A stretch of 64,000 nt of DNA from Thinopyrum elongatum (taxonomy: Eukaryota; Streptophyta; Magnoliopsida; Poales; Poaceae). The notes under the pieces were generated by a model. That model worked only from the letters and a program-made list of their open reading frames with translations. It was not told where the DNA came from and ran no database searches. Each line of letters opens with the position of its first letter. The stretch's first letter is position 1. This document shows, piece by piece, positions 44,280 to 55,395 of this stretch. The stretch lies in NCBI GenBank assembly GCA_011799875.1, contig CM022302.1, forward strand, positions 186,426,942 through 186,490,941, given 5' to 3'. The translations under genes and the position numbers were made by a program.

Positions 44280-44953
44280 CAAACTCTCCATCTCCCTAGG
44301 TCACACATACACATGCATATCTCACTCGCACTAGATAGACCCATCTAAAACTCTCTCCCTCCCTCATTCTCTCTCCATCTGACACGCACACACACACAAT
44401 CTCATGCCTAGCAAAGTATGATTGTCTCTCACTCCATTGTAGGCACACGCAGTCCCCCCTATGTATATGACTATTTCTCAATCTCCATCACAAACATACG
44501 CATTGCCTCTTTCCCTCACTTGGTCTATCTCGATTTCTCTCGGGGCATCTATCTATCGCACACACACCTCGTCCCTCGATCTCCCACCCATATAGTCCCC
44601 TCACGATCTCGAGGGGATCTCTCTATCACAAACACGCCCTCTCTCCCTCCCCATGCGTCCATCTTCTCCATACGTCCCTCTCGACCTCTGCCCCTTGTTG
44701 GCCAGACCTCTATTGGACAGGTGCTATAGGGTGGTCTCTCTCCGTTGCAAACAACCACACACTAGCTATCTCCGTGTATCTCCTCACCTCACTTTTCTAT
44801 CTCGGAGATGCATGCGTGATATGTTTGTATAAGACACGCACACACTCTCTCTCTCTATTTTATCATTTGTTGTCCCTTTCTCTTTCACACACACACTCTT
44901 TTTGCACACTCACTCTTTCTCCTTAACACGCACTTTATCTCTCTCGACTTAGG

Positions 44954-45208
44954 TACTCTCTTTGGTCCATAGCATATAGATTTATTGAAAATCAAACTTC
45001 ACAAAGTTTGGCCAGGTACGTGGATAAAAACATTTACATCTAGAACGGCAAACATATATCATTAGATTCATCACAAGATGTAGTTTCATATAATGTATCT
45101 TTGGTATTGTAGATATAAATAATATTTTGTGTAAACCTGGTAAAAGTTTCCAGAGTTTGACTTCTAGAAAATTTATATGCACTGCACTATCGAACGGATC
45201 GATGGAGC
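44954..45208 (-). mobile_element. Stowaway-like MITE, copy 1 (decayed)
   Basis: A non-coding unit of about 250 bases starting at the TA of GGTACTCTCT and ending near CGAACGGATCGATGG, the remnant of a CTCCCTCCGTTCG terminal repeat. Internal words AGTTTGAC and GTAGATATAA match the better-preserved copy at 54712-54959. Confidence 0.6.
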
Positions 45209-45817
45209 ATCTCTTTCCCTCTCTTAGCTATCTGGCACACCACTCAGCCGTATCGGGGCTCCTCTATCTCTCTCAAACTTTATATCTCACTGGTTCACAC
45301 ATACACATATCTCGCTCGCACTACATACACCCATCTAACAATATCCGCCCTTGTTCACGCTCTATGTGACACGCACCACCCCTAAGTACCATAATCTCTC
45401 ACTCCATCATAGGCACACGCACTCCCCCTAAGTATGACTATCTCCCACTATCCATCAGGAACACACGTATTGTCTCCTTCCATCCCTACGTCTATCTCGA
45501 TATCTCTTGGGGTATCTTCTATCGGGCACACACCTTGTCAGTCGATCTCCCACCCATGTAGTCCCATCATGATCTTCAGGGGATCTCTCTATCACAAAAA
45601 CACACTCTCCTCCCCATGCTTGCATTTTCTCCATACGTCTCTCTCGACCTCTCTCCCTTGTTTGCCAGACCTCTCTTGGCCACGTGCTAGGGGTCTTTCT
45701 CTCTCGGCTGCAAACAACCACAAACTATCTCCTCATCTCGCTTCAGCTGTCGAAGATGCATGTGTGATATGTTTGCATAAGACACACACACACACTTTTT
45801 CTCTACTTTTATCATGT

Positions 45818-45822
45818 GTTGT
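45818..45822. repeat. Left target duplication of the Athila element (GTTGT)
   Basis: GTTGT before the LTR matches GTTGT at 54625-54629. Confidence 0.95.
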
Positions 45823-47403
45823 TGATGCGGCTTGAACTACGTCGGTATTTCCCCAAAGAGGAAGGGATGATGCAGCACAGCTACAGTAGGTACTTCCCTC
45901 AGTGATGAGACCAAGGTTATCGAACCAGTAGGAGAACCACACAACACCACGTAAACAGCTCCTGCACACAAAGAACAAATACTTGCAACCCGACGTAAGA
46001 GAGGGGTTGTCAATCCCTCGCGGGTAAAAGGATAGGTAAAATTGTAGTAAATTGGATAAATAGATCTCGTGGGAACATGAGATAAAATAAATAAATAAAA
46101 ATTGCAGCAAGGTATTTTTGTGTTTTGGATTAATAGATCTAAAAGTAAAAGCAAATAAAAATAGATCGCGAAGGCAAATATAATAAAGAAGAGACCTGGG
46201 GGCCGTAGGTTTCACTAGTGGCTTCTCTCGAGAAAAATAGCATACGGCGGGTAAACAAGTTACTGTTGGGCAATTGATAGAATTTCAAATAATCATGACA
46301 ATATCCAAGCAATGATAATTATATAGGCATCACGTCCAAGATTAGTAGACCGACTCCTGCCTGCGTCTACTACTATTACTCCACACATCGACCACTATCC
46401 AGCATGCATCTAGTGTATTAAGTTCATGGAGAAACGGAGTAATGCAATACGAACGATGACATGATGTAGACAAGATCTATTTATGTAGAAATAGACACCA
46501 TCTTGTTATCCTTAATAGCAATGATACATGCGTGTCGGCTCCCCTTCTGTCACTGGGATCAAGCACCATAAGATCGAACCCATCACAAAACACCTCTTCC
46601 CATGGCAAGAAAAATCAATCTAGTTGGCCTAACGAAACCAAAGATTCAAAGAAGAAATATGAGGCTATAAGTAATCATGCATATAGGAGATCAAGAGACT
46701 CAAATAACTTTCATGGATAAAAACATAGATCTGATCATAAACTCAAAGTTCATCGGATCCCAACAAACACACCGCAAAAAAGAGTTACATCAAATAGATC
46801 TCCAACAGACCATTGTATTGAGAATCAAAAGAGAGAGAGGAAGCCATCTAGCTACTAACTACGGACCCGTAGGTCTACAATGAACTACTCACGCATCATC
46901 GGAGAGGCACCAATGAGGATGATGAACCCCTCCGTGATGGTGTCTAGATTGGATCTGGTTGTTCTGGAACTTGCGGTGGCTGGAATTGATTTTCGTCGAC
47001 TCCCCTAGGGTTTCTAGAATATTGGGGTATTTATAGAGCGAAGGGGCGGTGCGGGAGGCCACCGAGGTGGGCACAACCCACCTGGGAGCGCCTGGGCCCC
47101 CAGGCGCGCACTGGTGGTTGTGCTCCCCTTGGAGCTCCCCTCAGGTACTTTCTTGGCCCATCGTGTGTCTTCTGGTCCCGAAAAAATCACCAAAAAGTTT
47201 TGCTGCGTTTGGACTCCGTTTGGTATTGATTTCCTGCGAAGTAAAAAACAAGCAAAAAATAGCAACTGGCACTGGGCACTATGTCAATAGGTTAGTCCCC
47301 AAAAATGATATAAAGTTGCTATAAAATGATTGTAAAACATCCAAGAATGATAATATAACAGCATGGAACAATCAAAAATTATAGATACATTGGAGACGTA
47401 TCA
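45823..47403 (-). repeat. 3' LTR of the Athila element (1581 bp)
   Basis: Starts TGATGCGGCTTG and ends GGAGACGTATCA. It keeps about 350 bases (around 46622-46970) that the 5' LTR has lost. Confidence 0.93.
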
Positions 47404-47418
47404 GCATCCCCAAGCTTA
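47404..47418 (-). promoter_or_regulatory. Polypurine tract of the Athila element
   Basis: Minus strand TAAGCTTGGGGATGC directly before the LTR start, the common form in this family. Confidence 0.8.
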
Positions 47419-48877
47419 ATTCCTGCTCGTCCTCGAGTAGGTAAATGATGAAAACAGAATTTTTGATGTGGAATGCTGCCTAACATGTTCATCACATTTT
47501 CTTTTCTTTGTAGCATGGACATTTGGACTTTTATGTGATTCAAAGCAATAGTCTAGTTTTGACATGAAGATTTCAATACTCAAGCATATCAACAAGCAAC
47601 AATGTCTTTCAAAATATCAACACTAAAGCAAGTTATCCCTAGCCTATTATGCTCAATCATTGATCCATTCGTGAAACACACTCGCATATTAGCTACACCC
47701 AATGCTCAAGTACGATCATAGTGCCCATTAGTTGGTTCTTTATAAGAGAAGATGGAGACTCAAATAAAAATAAAAATTGCATAAAGTAAAGGAAAGGCCC
47801 TTCGTAGAGGGAAGTAGGGATTTGTAGAGGTGCCAGAGCTCAAAGCAAAAAAGATAGAGATAAAAACATTTTGGGTGGCATGCCTTTCCTGTCAATGAAA
47901 ACAATCGAGTAGTTCCCAATACTTTCCATGCTAGATATATCATAGGCGGTTCCCAAACAGAAAATAAAGTTTATTCCTTTTTCCACCATACTTCCACATT
48001 CCACGGCTAACCGAATCCATGGGTGCCGTCCATACCAACACTTTCCAAGGAATTTATTATTTGACAACATAAATTAAATTCATTTTTCATTTCGGGACTG
48101 GGCATCCCTAATACCTTTGTCGTACTCTCGTGTAATGACAAGTGAATAAACACTCATCTTGAGAATAACACATCTAGCATGGAAATATATCAGCCACCCC
48201 CTACCATTTCATGAGCGGTACGAGCACACAAAAGAGAAATTTATTTTGAAAATTAGAGATGGCACATACAAATTTTCTTAGAACGGCAAAAGAATACCGC
48301 ATATAGGTAGGTATAGTGGACTCATATGGCAAAATTGGTTTAAGGATTTTGGATGCACAAGTAGTGATCATACTTAGTGCAAATGAAGGCTAGCAAAAGA
48401 TTGAGAAGCATCCAACCAAGAAACAAAAAATCTCATAAGTGAGCATTAAGCATAACTAACACCGAATAATGCACCACAAGTAGGATGTAATTTCATTGCA
48501 TAACTATTGACTTTCGTGCTTGTATAGGGAATCACAAACCTTAACACCAATATTATTACTAAAGCATAATTACTCATGAACATGACTCACATATTATATC
48601 AACGTATCGCAAAACTATTACAAGGAATCAAGTTTATTTTGTCCAATGATCTTCATAAAAGTTTTTATTATATCCCTCTTGAATATCTATCACTTTGGGA
48701 CTAATTTCATAAGTTGTTTTTGATAGCTCTAACAAATCTAAGTGAAGAACATGAGCATAAAAATTTCTTCTCTCAAAATAATTTAAGTGAAGCAAAAGAG
48801 AATTTCTTAAAATTTTACTAACTCTCAAATAAATCTAAGTGAAGCATGAGAGCATTTCTTCAAAAAATGCTAAAGCA
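47419..48877 (-). other. 3' non-coding interior of the Athila element
   Basis: AT-rich sequence with no ORF above about 75 codons. Long non-coding 3' regions are normal in Sabrina-like elements. Repeated words TCTAAGTGAAG and AATTTCTT near 48740-48870 hint at small internal duplications. Confidence 0.7.
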
Positions 48878-50553
48878 TGATACGTCTCCAACGTATCTAT
48901 AATGTTTTATTGTTCCATGCTATTATATTATCCATCTTGGATGTTTTATATGCATTTATATGCTATTTTATATTATTTTTGGGACTAACCTACTAACCTA
49001 GAGCCCAGTGCCAGTTTTCTGTTTTTTCCTTGTTTTTGAGTTTTGCAGAAAAGGAATATCAAACGGAATCCAAATGACCTAAAAATTTACAGTGATTTTT
49101 TAATGACCAGAAGAAGCCCCTGAAGCAAAAGAGTTGGGCCAGAAGAGTCCCGAGTCAACGACAAGGGTGGAGGGCGCGCCCACCCCCTAGGGCGCGTCCC
49201 CCTGCCTTGTCGCTGACTCGTGGACCCCCCTGACATGAAACCGACGCCAAAAATTCCTATAAATCCATAAACCCCCAGAAAAAAACCTAGATCGGAAGTT
49301 CCGCCGCCACAAGCCTCTGTAGCCACCAAAAACCAATCGGGACCCCGTTCCGGCACCATGCCGGAGGGGGAAATCATCACCGATGGCCATCTTCATCATC
49401 CCGGCGGTCTCCATGACGAGGAGGGAGTAGTTCACCCTCGGGGCTGAGGGTATGTACCAGTAGCTATGTGTTTGATCTCTCTCTCTCGTGTTCTTGATAT
49501 GGCACGATCTTGATGTACCGCGAGCTTTGTTACTATAGTTGAATCATATGGTGTTTTTCCCCTCTACCTTTTCTGATGAATTGAGTTTTACCTTTGAGGT
49601 TTCACTATTATCGGATTGAATACTATTATGGATTTGAGAACACTTGATGTATGTCTTGCGTGGGATATCCGTGGTGACAATGGGGTATTCTATTGATTCA
49701 CTTGATGTATGTTTTGGCACTCAACTCGCGGATGCCTGAGGTGACATTGGGGTAATCTATGCATAGGGGTTGATGCATGTTTTCGTCCTTGTTTCTCTGG
49801 TAGGAATATTGGGGCACTCTTTGAGGTTCTTTATGTTGGATTGAATATTATGAATCTGAAGTTGTTTGATGCATATCGTATAATTGACCCACGGATACTT
49901 GTGGTGACATTGGAGTATCTAGGTGACATTAGGGTTGATTGATGTGTGTCATATGGTGTTATTTTACTACGAACTCTAGGGCTGTTTGTGACACTTTTAG
50001 GAATAGCCCAATGGATTGATCGGAAAGAATAACTTTGAGGTGGTTTCGTACCCTACAAGCAATTTCATCTTATGCTCTCCGCGATAGGAACTTTGGAGTG
50101 ACTTTTGTCGCATGTTGAGGGATTGCCATATGATCTAATTATGTTATCATTGTTGAGAGAACTTGCACTAGTGAAAGTATGAACCCTAGGCCTTGTTTCC
50201 AAGCATTGCAATACCATTTTTGCTCACTTTTACTACTAGTTACCTTGCTGTTTTTATATTTTCAGATTACAAAAACCTATATCTACTATCCATATTACAC
50301 TTGTATCACCATCTCTTCGCCGAACTAGTGCACCTATACAATTTACCATTGTATTGGGTGCGTTAGGGACACAAGAGACTCTTTGTTATTTGGTTGCAGG
50401 GTTGTTTGAGAGAGACCATCTTCATCCTACGCCTCCCACAGATTGATAAACCTTAGGTCATCCACTTGAGGGAAATTTGCTACTGTCCTACAAAAGTCTA
50501 CGCTTGGAGGCCCAACACGAGTCTACAAGAAGAAGGTTGCGTAGTAGACATCA
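48878..50553 (+). repeat. 5' LTR of the WHAM-like fragment (1676 bp)
   Basis: Begins TGATACGTCTCCAACGTATC and ends GTAGTAGACATCA, ten bases before a primer-binding site. The first 250 bases resemble the start of the Athila LTR, showing that the families are related. Confidence 0.85.
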
Positions 50554-50563
50554 AGCTCTTTTC

Positions 50564-50581
50564 TGGCGCCGTTGCCGGGGA
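50564..50581 (+). promoter_or_regulatory. Primer-binding site, Asp-tRNA type (WHAM-like)
   Basis: TGGCGCCGTTGCCGGGGA, the usual Athila-group primer site, ten bases inside the LTR. Confidence 0.88.
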
Positions 50582-50681
50582 GGTGAGTGCTTGAAGGTAT
50601 ATCTTTAGATCTTGCAATCGAATCTTTTAGTTTCTTGTTTTATCACTAGTTTAGTCTATAAAACAAAACTACAAAAAAAAC

Positions 50682-51485
50682 ATGGAATTGAGGTTGCCTC
50701 ATATGCTTCATCTTTTTAATGTCTTTCGTGAAAATGATGGGAAGGAAAATTGTGCTCAAGTGTTAGAAGAAGAAGTCTATAAATTGTTTGGCACTAAATT
50801 TTTGAATGATGAGCATGATTGCAATGTTGTTAGTATGAATTCTCTGAATATCCATGATGCTAATGATATGCAAAGCCATAAGCTTGGGGATGCTATGTTT
50901 GATGAAGATGATATTTTTAGTCCCCCAAGTTTTGATGAGAAAATTTATTATGATGAAAGCATGCCTCCTATTTATGATGAATATATTGATGAAAGTGGGT
51001 TTGGAAGATTGTCAACTTTATATAATAACGATCCCACTATTTTTGAGGGTGTTGAATATTTTCACAATATTGATAAAAGTGGATTTGGAGAGGTCATGAC
51101 TTTATTTAGTGATGAATCCACTATTTTGGAAGAGGTTCCAATTGATTATGAGAACAAAGTTGCTATCTATGATGATTATTGTGATGACATGTATGCTATA
51201 AAGAATAATGATAACCATGAAACATGTCATCATGATTTTAATTTTCAATTGGATTATGCCTCACATGATAGTTATTTTGTTGAGTTTGCTCCCACTACTA
51301 TTCATGAGAATAAATTTGCTTATGTGGAGGGTAATAAAATTTCTATGCTTGTGGATCATGAAAAGAATGATTTATGTGATGGTTATATTGTTGAATTCAT
51401 TCATGATGCTACTGAAATTATTATGAGAGAGGGACATATGCTTCTACATATTTCAATAATATCAAGTTTCCTCTCTTTATGTTGA
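50682..51485 (+). CDS. Acidic ORF of the WHAM-like element, function unknown
   Basis: 267 residues from an ATG preceded by an A-rich stretch. Very rich in Asp, Glu, Tyr and Asn. A unit with S-G-F-G followed by T-L and a D-x-x-T-I sequence occurs twice (about residues 105-130 and 128-150), and the related K-S-G-F-G-E-V-K-T-L unit occurs once in the Athila ORF at 52198-53172. The ORF sits where gag would be expected but shows no gag domain, zinc knuckle or protease. It may be a remnant of an Athila gag spacer kept in non-autonomous copies. It ends in a hydrophobic stretch after a likely frame change. Confidence 0.55.
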   Translation: MELRLPHMLHLFNVFRENDGKENCAQVLEEEVYKLFGTKFLNDEHDCNVVSMNSLNIHDANDMQSHKLGDAMFDEDDIFSPPSFDEKIYYDESMPPIYDEYIDESGFGRLSTLYNNDPTIFEGVEYFHNIDKSGFGEVMTLFSDESTILEEVPIDYENKVAIYDDYCDDMYAIKNNDNHETCHHDFNFQLDYASHDSYFVEFAPTTIHENKFAYVEGNKISMLVDHEKNDLCDGYIVEFIHDATEIIMREGHMLLHISIISSFLSLC

Positions 51486-52315
51486 AAATCTTGAAGTTAA
51501 GCTTGTTTTGCCTTCCTATGCTAGTTGATTCTTGTTCCCATAAGTTGTTTGCTCACAAAATCCCTATGCATAGGAAGTGGGTTAGACTTAAATGTGCTAG
51601 TCATATTCTTCATGATGCTCCCATTATGTTTCAATTCTTATCTTTTATGTGAGCATCATTGAAATCATCATGCCTAGCTAAAAAGGCATTAAAGAAAAGC
51701 GCTTGTTGGGAGACAACCTAATATTTACCCCTACTGTTTTTGTGTGATCACATGATTAATCTACTGTAGTAATCATGTTTTATAGCGTTTGTTTCAATAA
51801 AGTGCCAAGTAAAGCCTTTGGGGTAGTGTGGTTCATAGTTGATTTGATTCTGTGCAAAAACAGAAACTTTTGTGTCCAGAAAAGAAATTCCTATATTTTA
51901 CTGGAACCTGGAAAAACTCTGAATTTTTTACAGAGGATTGATATACAAATTTTATACGTTTTCATAATTTTTGGAGTAACATAAGTATGAGCTTAATTCA
52001 GATCTTTACAGACTGTTCTGTTTTTGACAGATTCTGTTTTCAATGCATAGTTTGCTTGTTTTCTAGTTTCTATGGCTTATATTGCTCAATATAAATTGTA
52101 GAAATGATAGGGTACAGTAGGTATCAGGTGATAAAAATTTTGAATCTTGTCTTGACAGTACCAAAGTGAATGATTTGTTTCATCATACTAACCCATCTCA
52201 CGAAGTTCCGTTAAGTTTTGTGTGATTGAAGTTTTCAAGTTTTGGGTGAGATATCGATATGAGGAGAATAAGGAGCGACAAGACCCTAAGCTTGGGGATT
52301 CCCAAGGCACCCCAA
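51486..52315 (+). other. Interior of the WHAM-like fragment, non-coding
   Basis: AT-rich, without recognisable domains, up to the junction with antisense Athila sequence. Confidence 0.6.
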
Positions 52316-53172
52316 GTCAAGTGCAAATTTAAAGAACATTCTTCAATATCGGTAAGACCAAGCACATCACATAAAGATTTCAGAATTGTAGAAACACTAG
52401 CACCCAAGTCACACAAAGCAAAACACTCATAATTTTTAATCTTGACTTTGATAGTAGGTTCCCATTCATCATGTAATTTTCTAGGAATCGAAATCTCTAA
52501 TTCCAACTTTTCTTCCAAAGCTTTCATCATAGCATCAACAATATGTTTAGTAAGTTTAGTAAAAGCTTTATTTTGTTCATAGTCATGGGGTGAATTTATC
52601 ATGGATTGCAACAAAGAAATACAATCAATCAAAGAACAATTATCATAATTAAAGTCTTTGTAATCCAAAAGAGTGGGCACATCACTAGTTAAAGTCTTGA
52701 CCTCTCCAAACCCACTTTTATGAATTTTCTCAACAAGATTTTCACCCTCCAAATTATCGGGACACCTTCTAACTAAAGTTGACTCTTCTCCAGTCCCTTT
52801 ATTATCAATCTTAATTTTACTAAACAAGGAATCAATAGAAGAAACACCAATCATTTTAAGATCTTCATTATTTGTATCTTCTAATGAGATAGGTTTAGCG
52901 GCCATATGATTTACTAAAGTAGCTTGTGCATCAGATATTTTGCCTAGCAAACTTTCAGCAAAAGCATACTTAGATTGGAGATTGCAAACTTCTCTACTAA
53001 TATCATCAAGTTGTTTTGTTATAGCATCTAGCACAACGGAGTGCTCCTTCAGTTCTTCGGTAAAATATTTATTATGCTCAAATTGTGTAGTCATATATTC
53101 CTTAGTACTTTTCTCAATCTCAAGCAAAATATTAGGGTAAGGAACATCACAATATTTTCTTTGAGGCAACAT
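52198..53172 (-). pseudogene. gag: Athila gag-protease remnant fused to antisense WHAM-like sequence
   Basis: From the ATG at 53172 the product begins M-L-P-Q-R-K-Y, has a long helical region with repeated Leu/Glu/Lys (about residues 15-90), an M-A-A-K-P motif, a K-S-G-F-G-E-V unit, and a protease-like active site D-L-G-A-S-V-S (about 52400-52440), a form common in Athila elements. At N-L-H-L (52318-52329) the sequence leaves the family pattern and runs on through the reverse complement of the WHAM-like fragment to a stop at 52198-52200. The open frame also extends upstream into the LTR, but that part has no family similarity. The core gag capsid region and all of RT to integrase are absent. 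Confidence 0.75.
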
Positions 53173-53359
53173 GACTACGCAAACAAGAATTGCACTCAAA
53201 AACAGATCTGACGAGAAAACGGCGAACGAAAAAGAGGGCGAATAAAACGGCAAATTTTTGTGAAGTGGGGGAGAGGAAAACGAGAGGCAAATGGCGAATA
53301 ATGTAAATTGCAAGGAGATGAGATTTGTGATTAGGAACCTGGTAGATGTTGATGATGTC

Positions 53360-53377
53360 TCCCCGGCAACGGCGCCA
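53360..53377 (-). promoter_or_regulatory. Primer-binding site, Asp-tRNA type (Athila)
   Basis: Minus strand TGGCGCCGTTGCCGGGGA, eleven bases from the LTR end at 53389. Confidence 0.88.
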
Positions 53378-53388
53378 GAAATTCCTTT

Positions 53389-54624
53389 TGATGCGGCTTG
53401 AACTACGTCGGTGTTTCCCCAAAGAGGAAGGGATGATGCAGCACAGCTACGGTAGGTATTTCCCTCAGTGATGAGACCAAGGTTATCGAACCAGTAGGAG
53501 AACCACGCAACACCACATAAACAGCTCATGCACACAAAGAACAAATACTTGCAACCTGACGTAAGAGTGGGGTTGTCAATCCCTCACGGGTAAAAGGAAA
53601 GGTAAAATTGTAGTAAATTGGATAAATAGATCTCGCGGGAACGTGAGATAAAATAAATAAATAAAAATTGCAGCAAGGTATTTTTGTGTTTTTGGATTAA
53701 TAGATCTGAAAGTAAAAGCAAATAAAAATAGATCGCGAAGGCAAATATAATAAAGAAGAGACCCGGGGGCCGTAGGTTTCACTACTGGCTTCTCTCGAGA
53801 AAAATAGCATACGGCGGGTAAACAAATTACTGTTGGGCAATTGATAGAACTTCAAATAATCATAACGATATCCAGGCAATGATCATTATATAGGCATCAC
53901 GTCCAAGATTAGTAGACCGACTCCTGCCTGCATCTACTACTATTACTCCACACATCGATCGCTATCCAGCATGCATCTAGTGCATTAAGTTCATGGAGAA
54001 ATGGAGTAATGCAATAAGAACGATGACATGATGTAGACAAGATCTATTTATGTAGAAATAGACCCCATCTTGTTATCCTTAATAGCAACGATACATATGT
54101 GTCGGTTCCCCTTCTGTCACTACGATCAACACCGTAAGATCGAACCCATCACAAAGCACCTCTTCCCATGGCAAGAAAAATCAATCTGTGGTTTCTGGAA
54201 CTTGCGGCGGCTGGAATTGATTTTCGTCGACTCCCCTAGGGTTTCTGGAATATTGGGGTATTTATAGAGTGAAGAGGTGGTGTGGGAGGCCACCGAGGTA
54301 GGCACAACCCGCCTGGGCCCCCAGGTGCGCCCTGGTGGGTTGTGCTCCCCTCGGAGCCCCCCTCAGGTACTTTCTTGGCCCATCGTGTGTCTTCTGGTCC
54401 AGAAAAAGTCACCAAAAAGTTTCGCTGCATTTGGACTCCGTTTGGTATTGATTTCCTATGAAGTAAAAAAAAGCAAAAAACAGCAACTGGCACTGGGCAC
54501 CATGTCAATAGGTTAGTCCCAAAAAATGATATAAAGTTGCTATAAAATGATTGTAAAACATCCAAGAATGATAATATAACAGCATGGAACAATAAAAAAT
54601 TATAGATACGTTGGAGACGTATCA
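53389..54624 (-). repeat. 5' LTR of the Athila element (1236 bp, internally deleted)
   Basis: Same ends as 45823-47403 but missing about 350 bases at 54186, between AATCAATCT and TTTCTGGAAC. Confidence 0.92.
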
Positions 54625-54629
54625 GTTGT
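54625..54629. repeat. Right target duplication of the Athila element (GTTGT)
   Basis: Identical to 45818-45822. Confidence 0.95.
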
Positions 54630-54711
54630 CCATGTCTCTTTCACACACGCACACACACTTTTTTCACTCACTCTTTCTATCTCACACACACATTCTCTCT
54701 CCCTAGTTAGG

Positions 54712-54959
54712 TACTCTCTCACATCCATAACATATGGATGTTTTGAAAAGTCAAACCTGAGAAAAGTTTGACAAGGTATATGTGGAGAAAAACATTTAAA
54801 TATGGAACGATCAATAGATTCATCACAACATGTACTTAGTTCATATTATCATTTATCTTTTGTATTGTAGATATAAGTAATTTCTTTATAAACTTGGTCA
54901 AAGTTTCAAAAGTTTGACTTAAAAAATTATAGGCACTACATTATCGAACGGAGGGAGTA
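54712..54959 (-). mobile_element. Stowaway-like MITE, copy 2
   Basis: About 250 bases flanked by TA on both sides. The right end on the minus strand reads CTCCCTCCGTTCG, the classic grass Stowaway terminal repeat; the left end ACTCTCTCACATCCATAA is a degraded partner. Non-coding. Confidence 0.72.
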
Positions 54960-54970
54960 GCTCTTTCTCT

Positions 54971-55395
54971 CTCTGTACTATCTCTCTTTTTTTGGCATGG
55001 CTCTCTGTACTCTCACTCGATCTCTCTTTACCGAGGCATTATACAGTCACTGTGTCAGCGTATAGCTCCGTATATTGTTTAGTTGACCAGTCAACCAGTC
55101 CACATGCTGCCTTGTCATGTCGTGTTCTCTATCTTGGTGTGCTGGCCCATGTGGTAGTGGGTGAAAATAAATAAACTAGAGGCCCATCTAACACGCCATG
55201 AAGTAAACAAAGTTGAAACCACTCGCGGTAGCACCCCGCACGCTAGTAAATTGGAGGCACACTTCTTCCGCGTGAAGGACGCACTCGCGCACACCACACC
55301 ACTGCGCAGCGGCATGCACACAAGGACGCACTCGCGCAGGCCCAGCACACAATACACACCAGCAAACATGTACACTGGCATCGCCGCCGGCTGAG
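54971..55395 (+). promoter_or_regulatory. Upstream region of the F-box gene
   Basis: CT-rich, then mixed sequence. AAAATAAATAAAC at about 55164-55176 is a possible TATA element some 220 bases before the ATG. Duplicated words GCACTCGCGCA (55279, 55325) and ACACACCA lie in the leader. Speculative as a promoter. Confidence 0.4.

Larger units (their letters stand above)
44219..45213 (+). repeat. Copy 1 of a tandem ~1 kb duplication
   Basis: The order CGGGGCTC, CACACATACACAT, AGGCACACGCA, GATCTCCCACCCAT, TTGCAAACAACCACA, GTACTCTCT and a MITE end TATCGAACGGA recurs in copy 2 (45237-54970, minus the Athila insertion). Sequence identity looks roughly 75-80 percent by eye, so the duplication is old. 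CT- and CA-rich throughout. Confidence 0.75.
48878..52315 (+). mobile_element. WHAM-like Gypsy fragment, opposite orientation, one LTR only
   Basis: Starts with a full LTR (48878-50553), primer-binding site and an ORF (50682-51485), and ends abruptly near 52315, where minus-strand Athila gag resumes. Neither a second LTR nor a polypurine tract-LTR junction is found, so the 3' end was lost, together with the Athila pol region. The last 30 bases contain CCTAAGCTTGGGGAT. Confidence 0.75.
45823..54624 (-). mobile_element. Sabrina-like Athila (Gypsy) element with an embedded WHAM-like piece
   Basis: Minus-strand element with LTRs 45823-47403 and 53389-54624, perfect GTTGT duplications, an Asp-tRNA-type primer site, a gag-protease-like ORF and a polypurine tract. 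The LTR begins TGATACGTCTCCAACG on the minus strand, the well-known Sabrina/WHAM-type start. RT, RNase H and integrase are missing. Between 48878 and about 52315 lies plus-strand WHAM-like sequence with only one LTR. LTR differences over the first 800 bases are about 36, roughly 1.8 My. Confidence 0.9.
45237..54970 (+). repeat. Copy 2 of the duplication, split by the Athila element
   Basis: The left part is 45237-45822 and the right part 54630-54970. Together they match 44219-45213 in order, which shows the Athila insertion happened after the duplication. Confidence 0.75.

Noticed and set aside
43881..45835. ORFs rich in Ser, Leu, His and Thr
   Set aside because: Translations of CT and CA microsatellites and their decayed duplicates.
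50564..50581. Possible tRNA gene fragments at primer-binding sites
   Set aside because: Only the 3' end complement is present, next to LTR ends; these are primer sites.
51486..53388. A second LTR for the WHAM-like fragment
   Set aside because: Looked for TGATACGTCTCC or its partner end in the plus orientation to the right of 51486; the only such ends belong to the Athila LTR in the opposite orientation.
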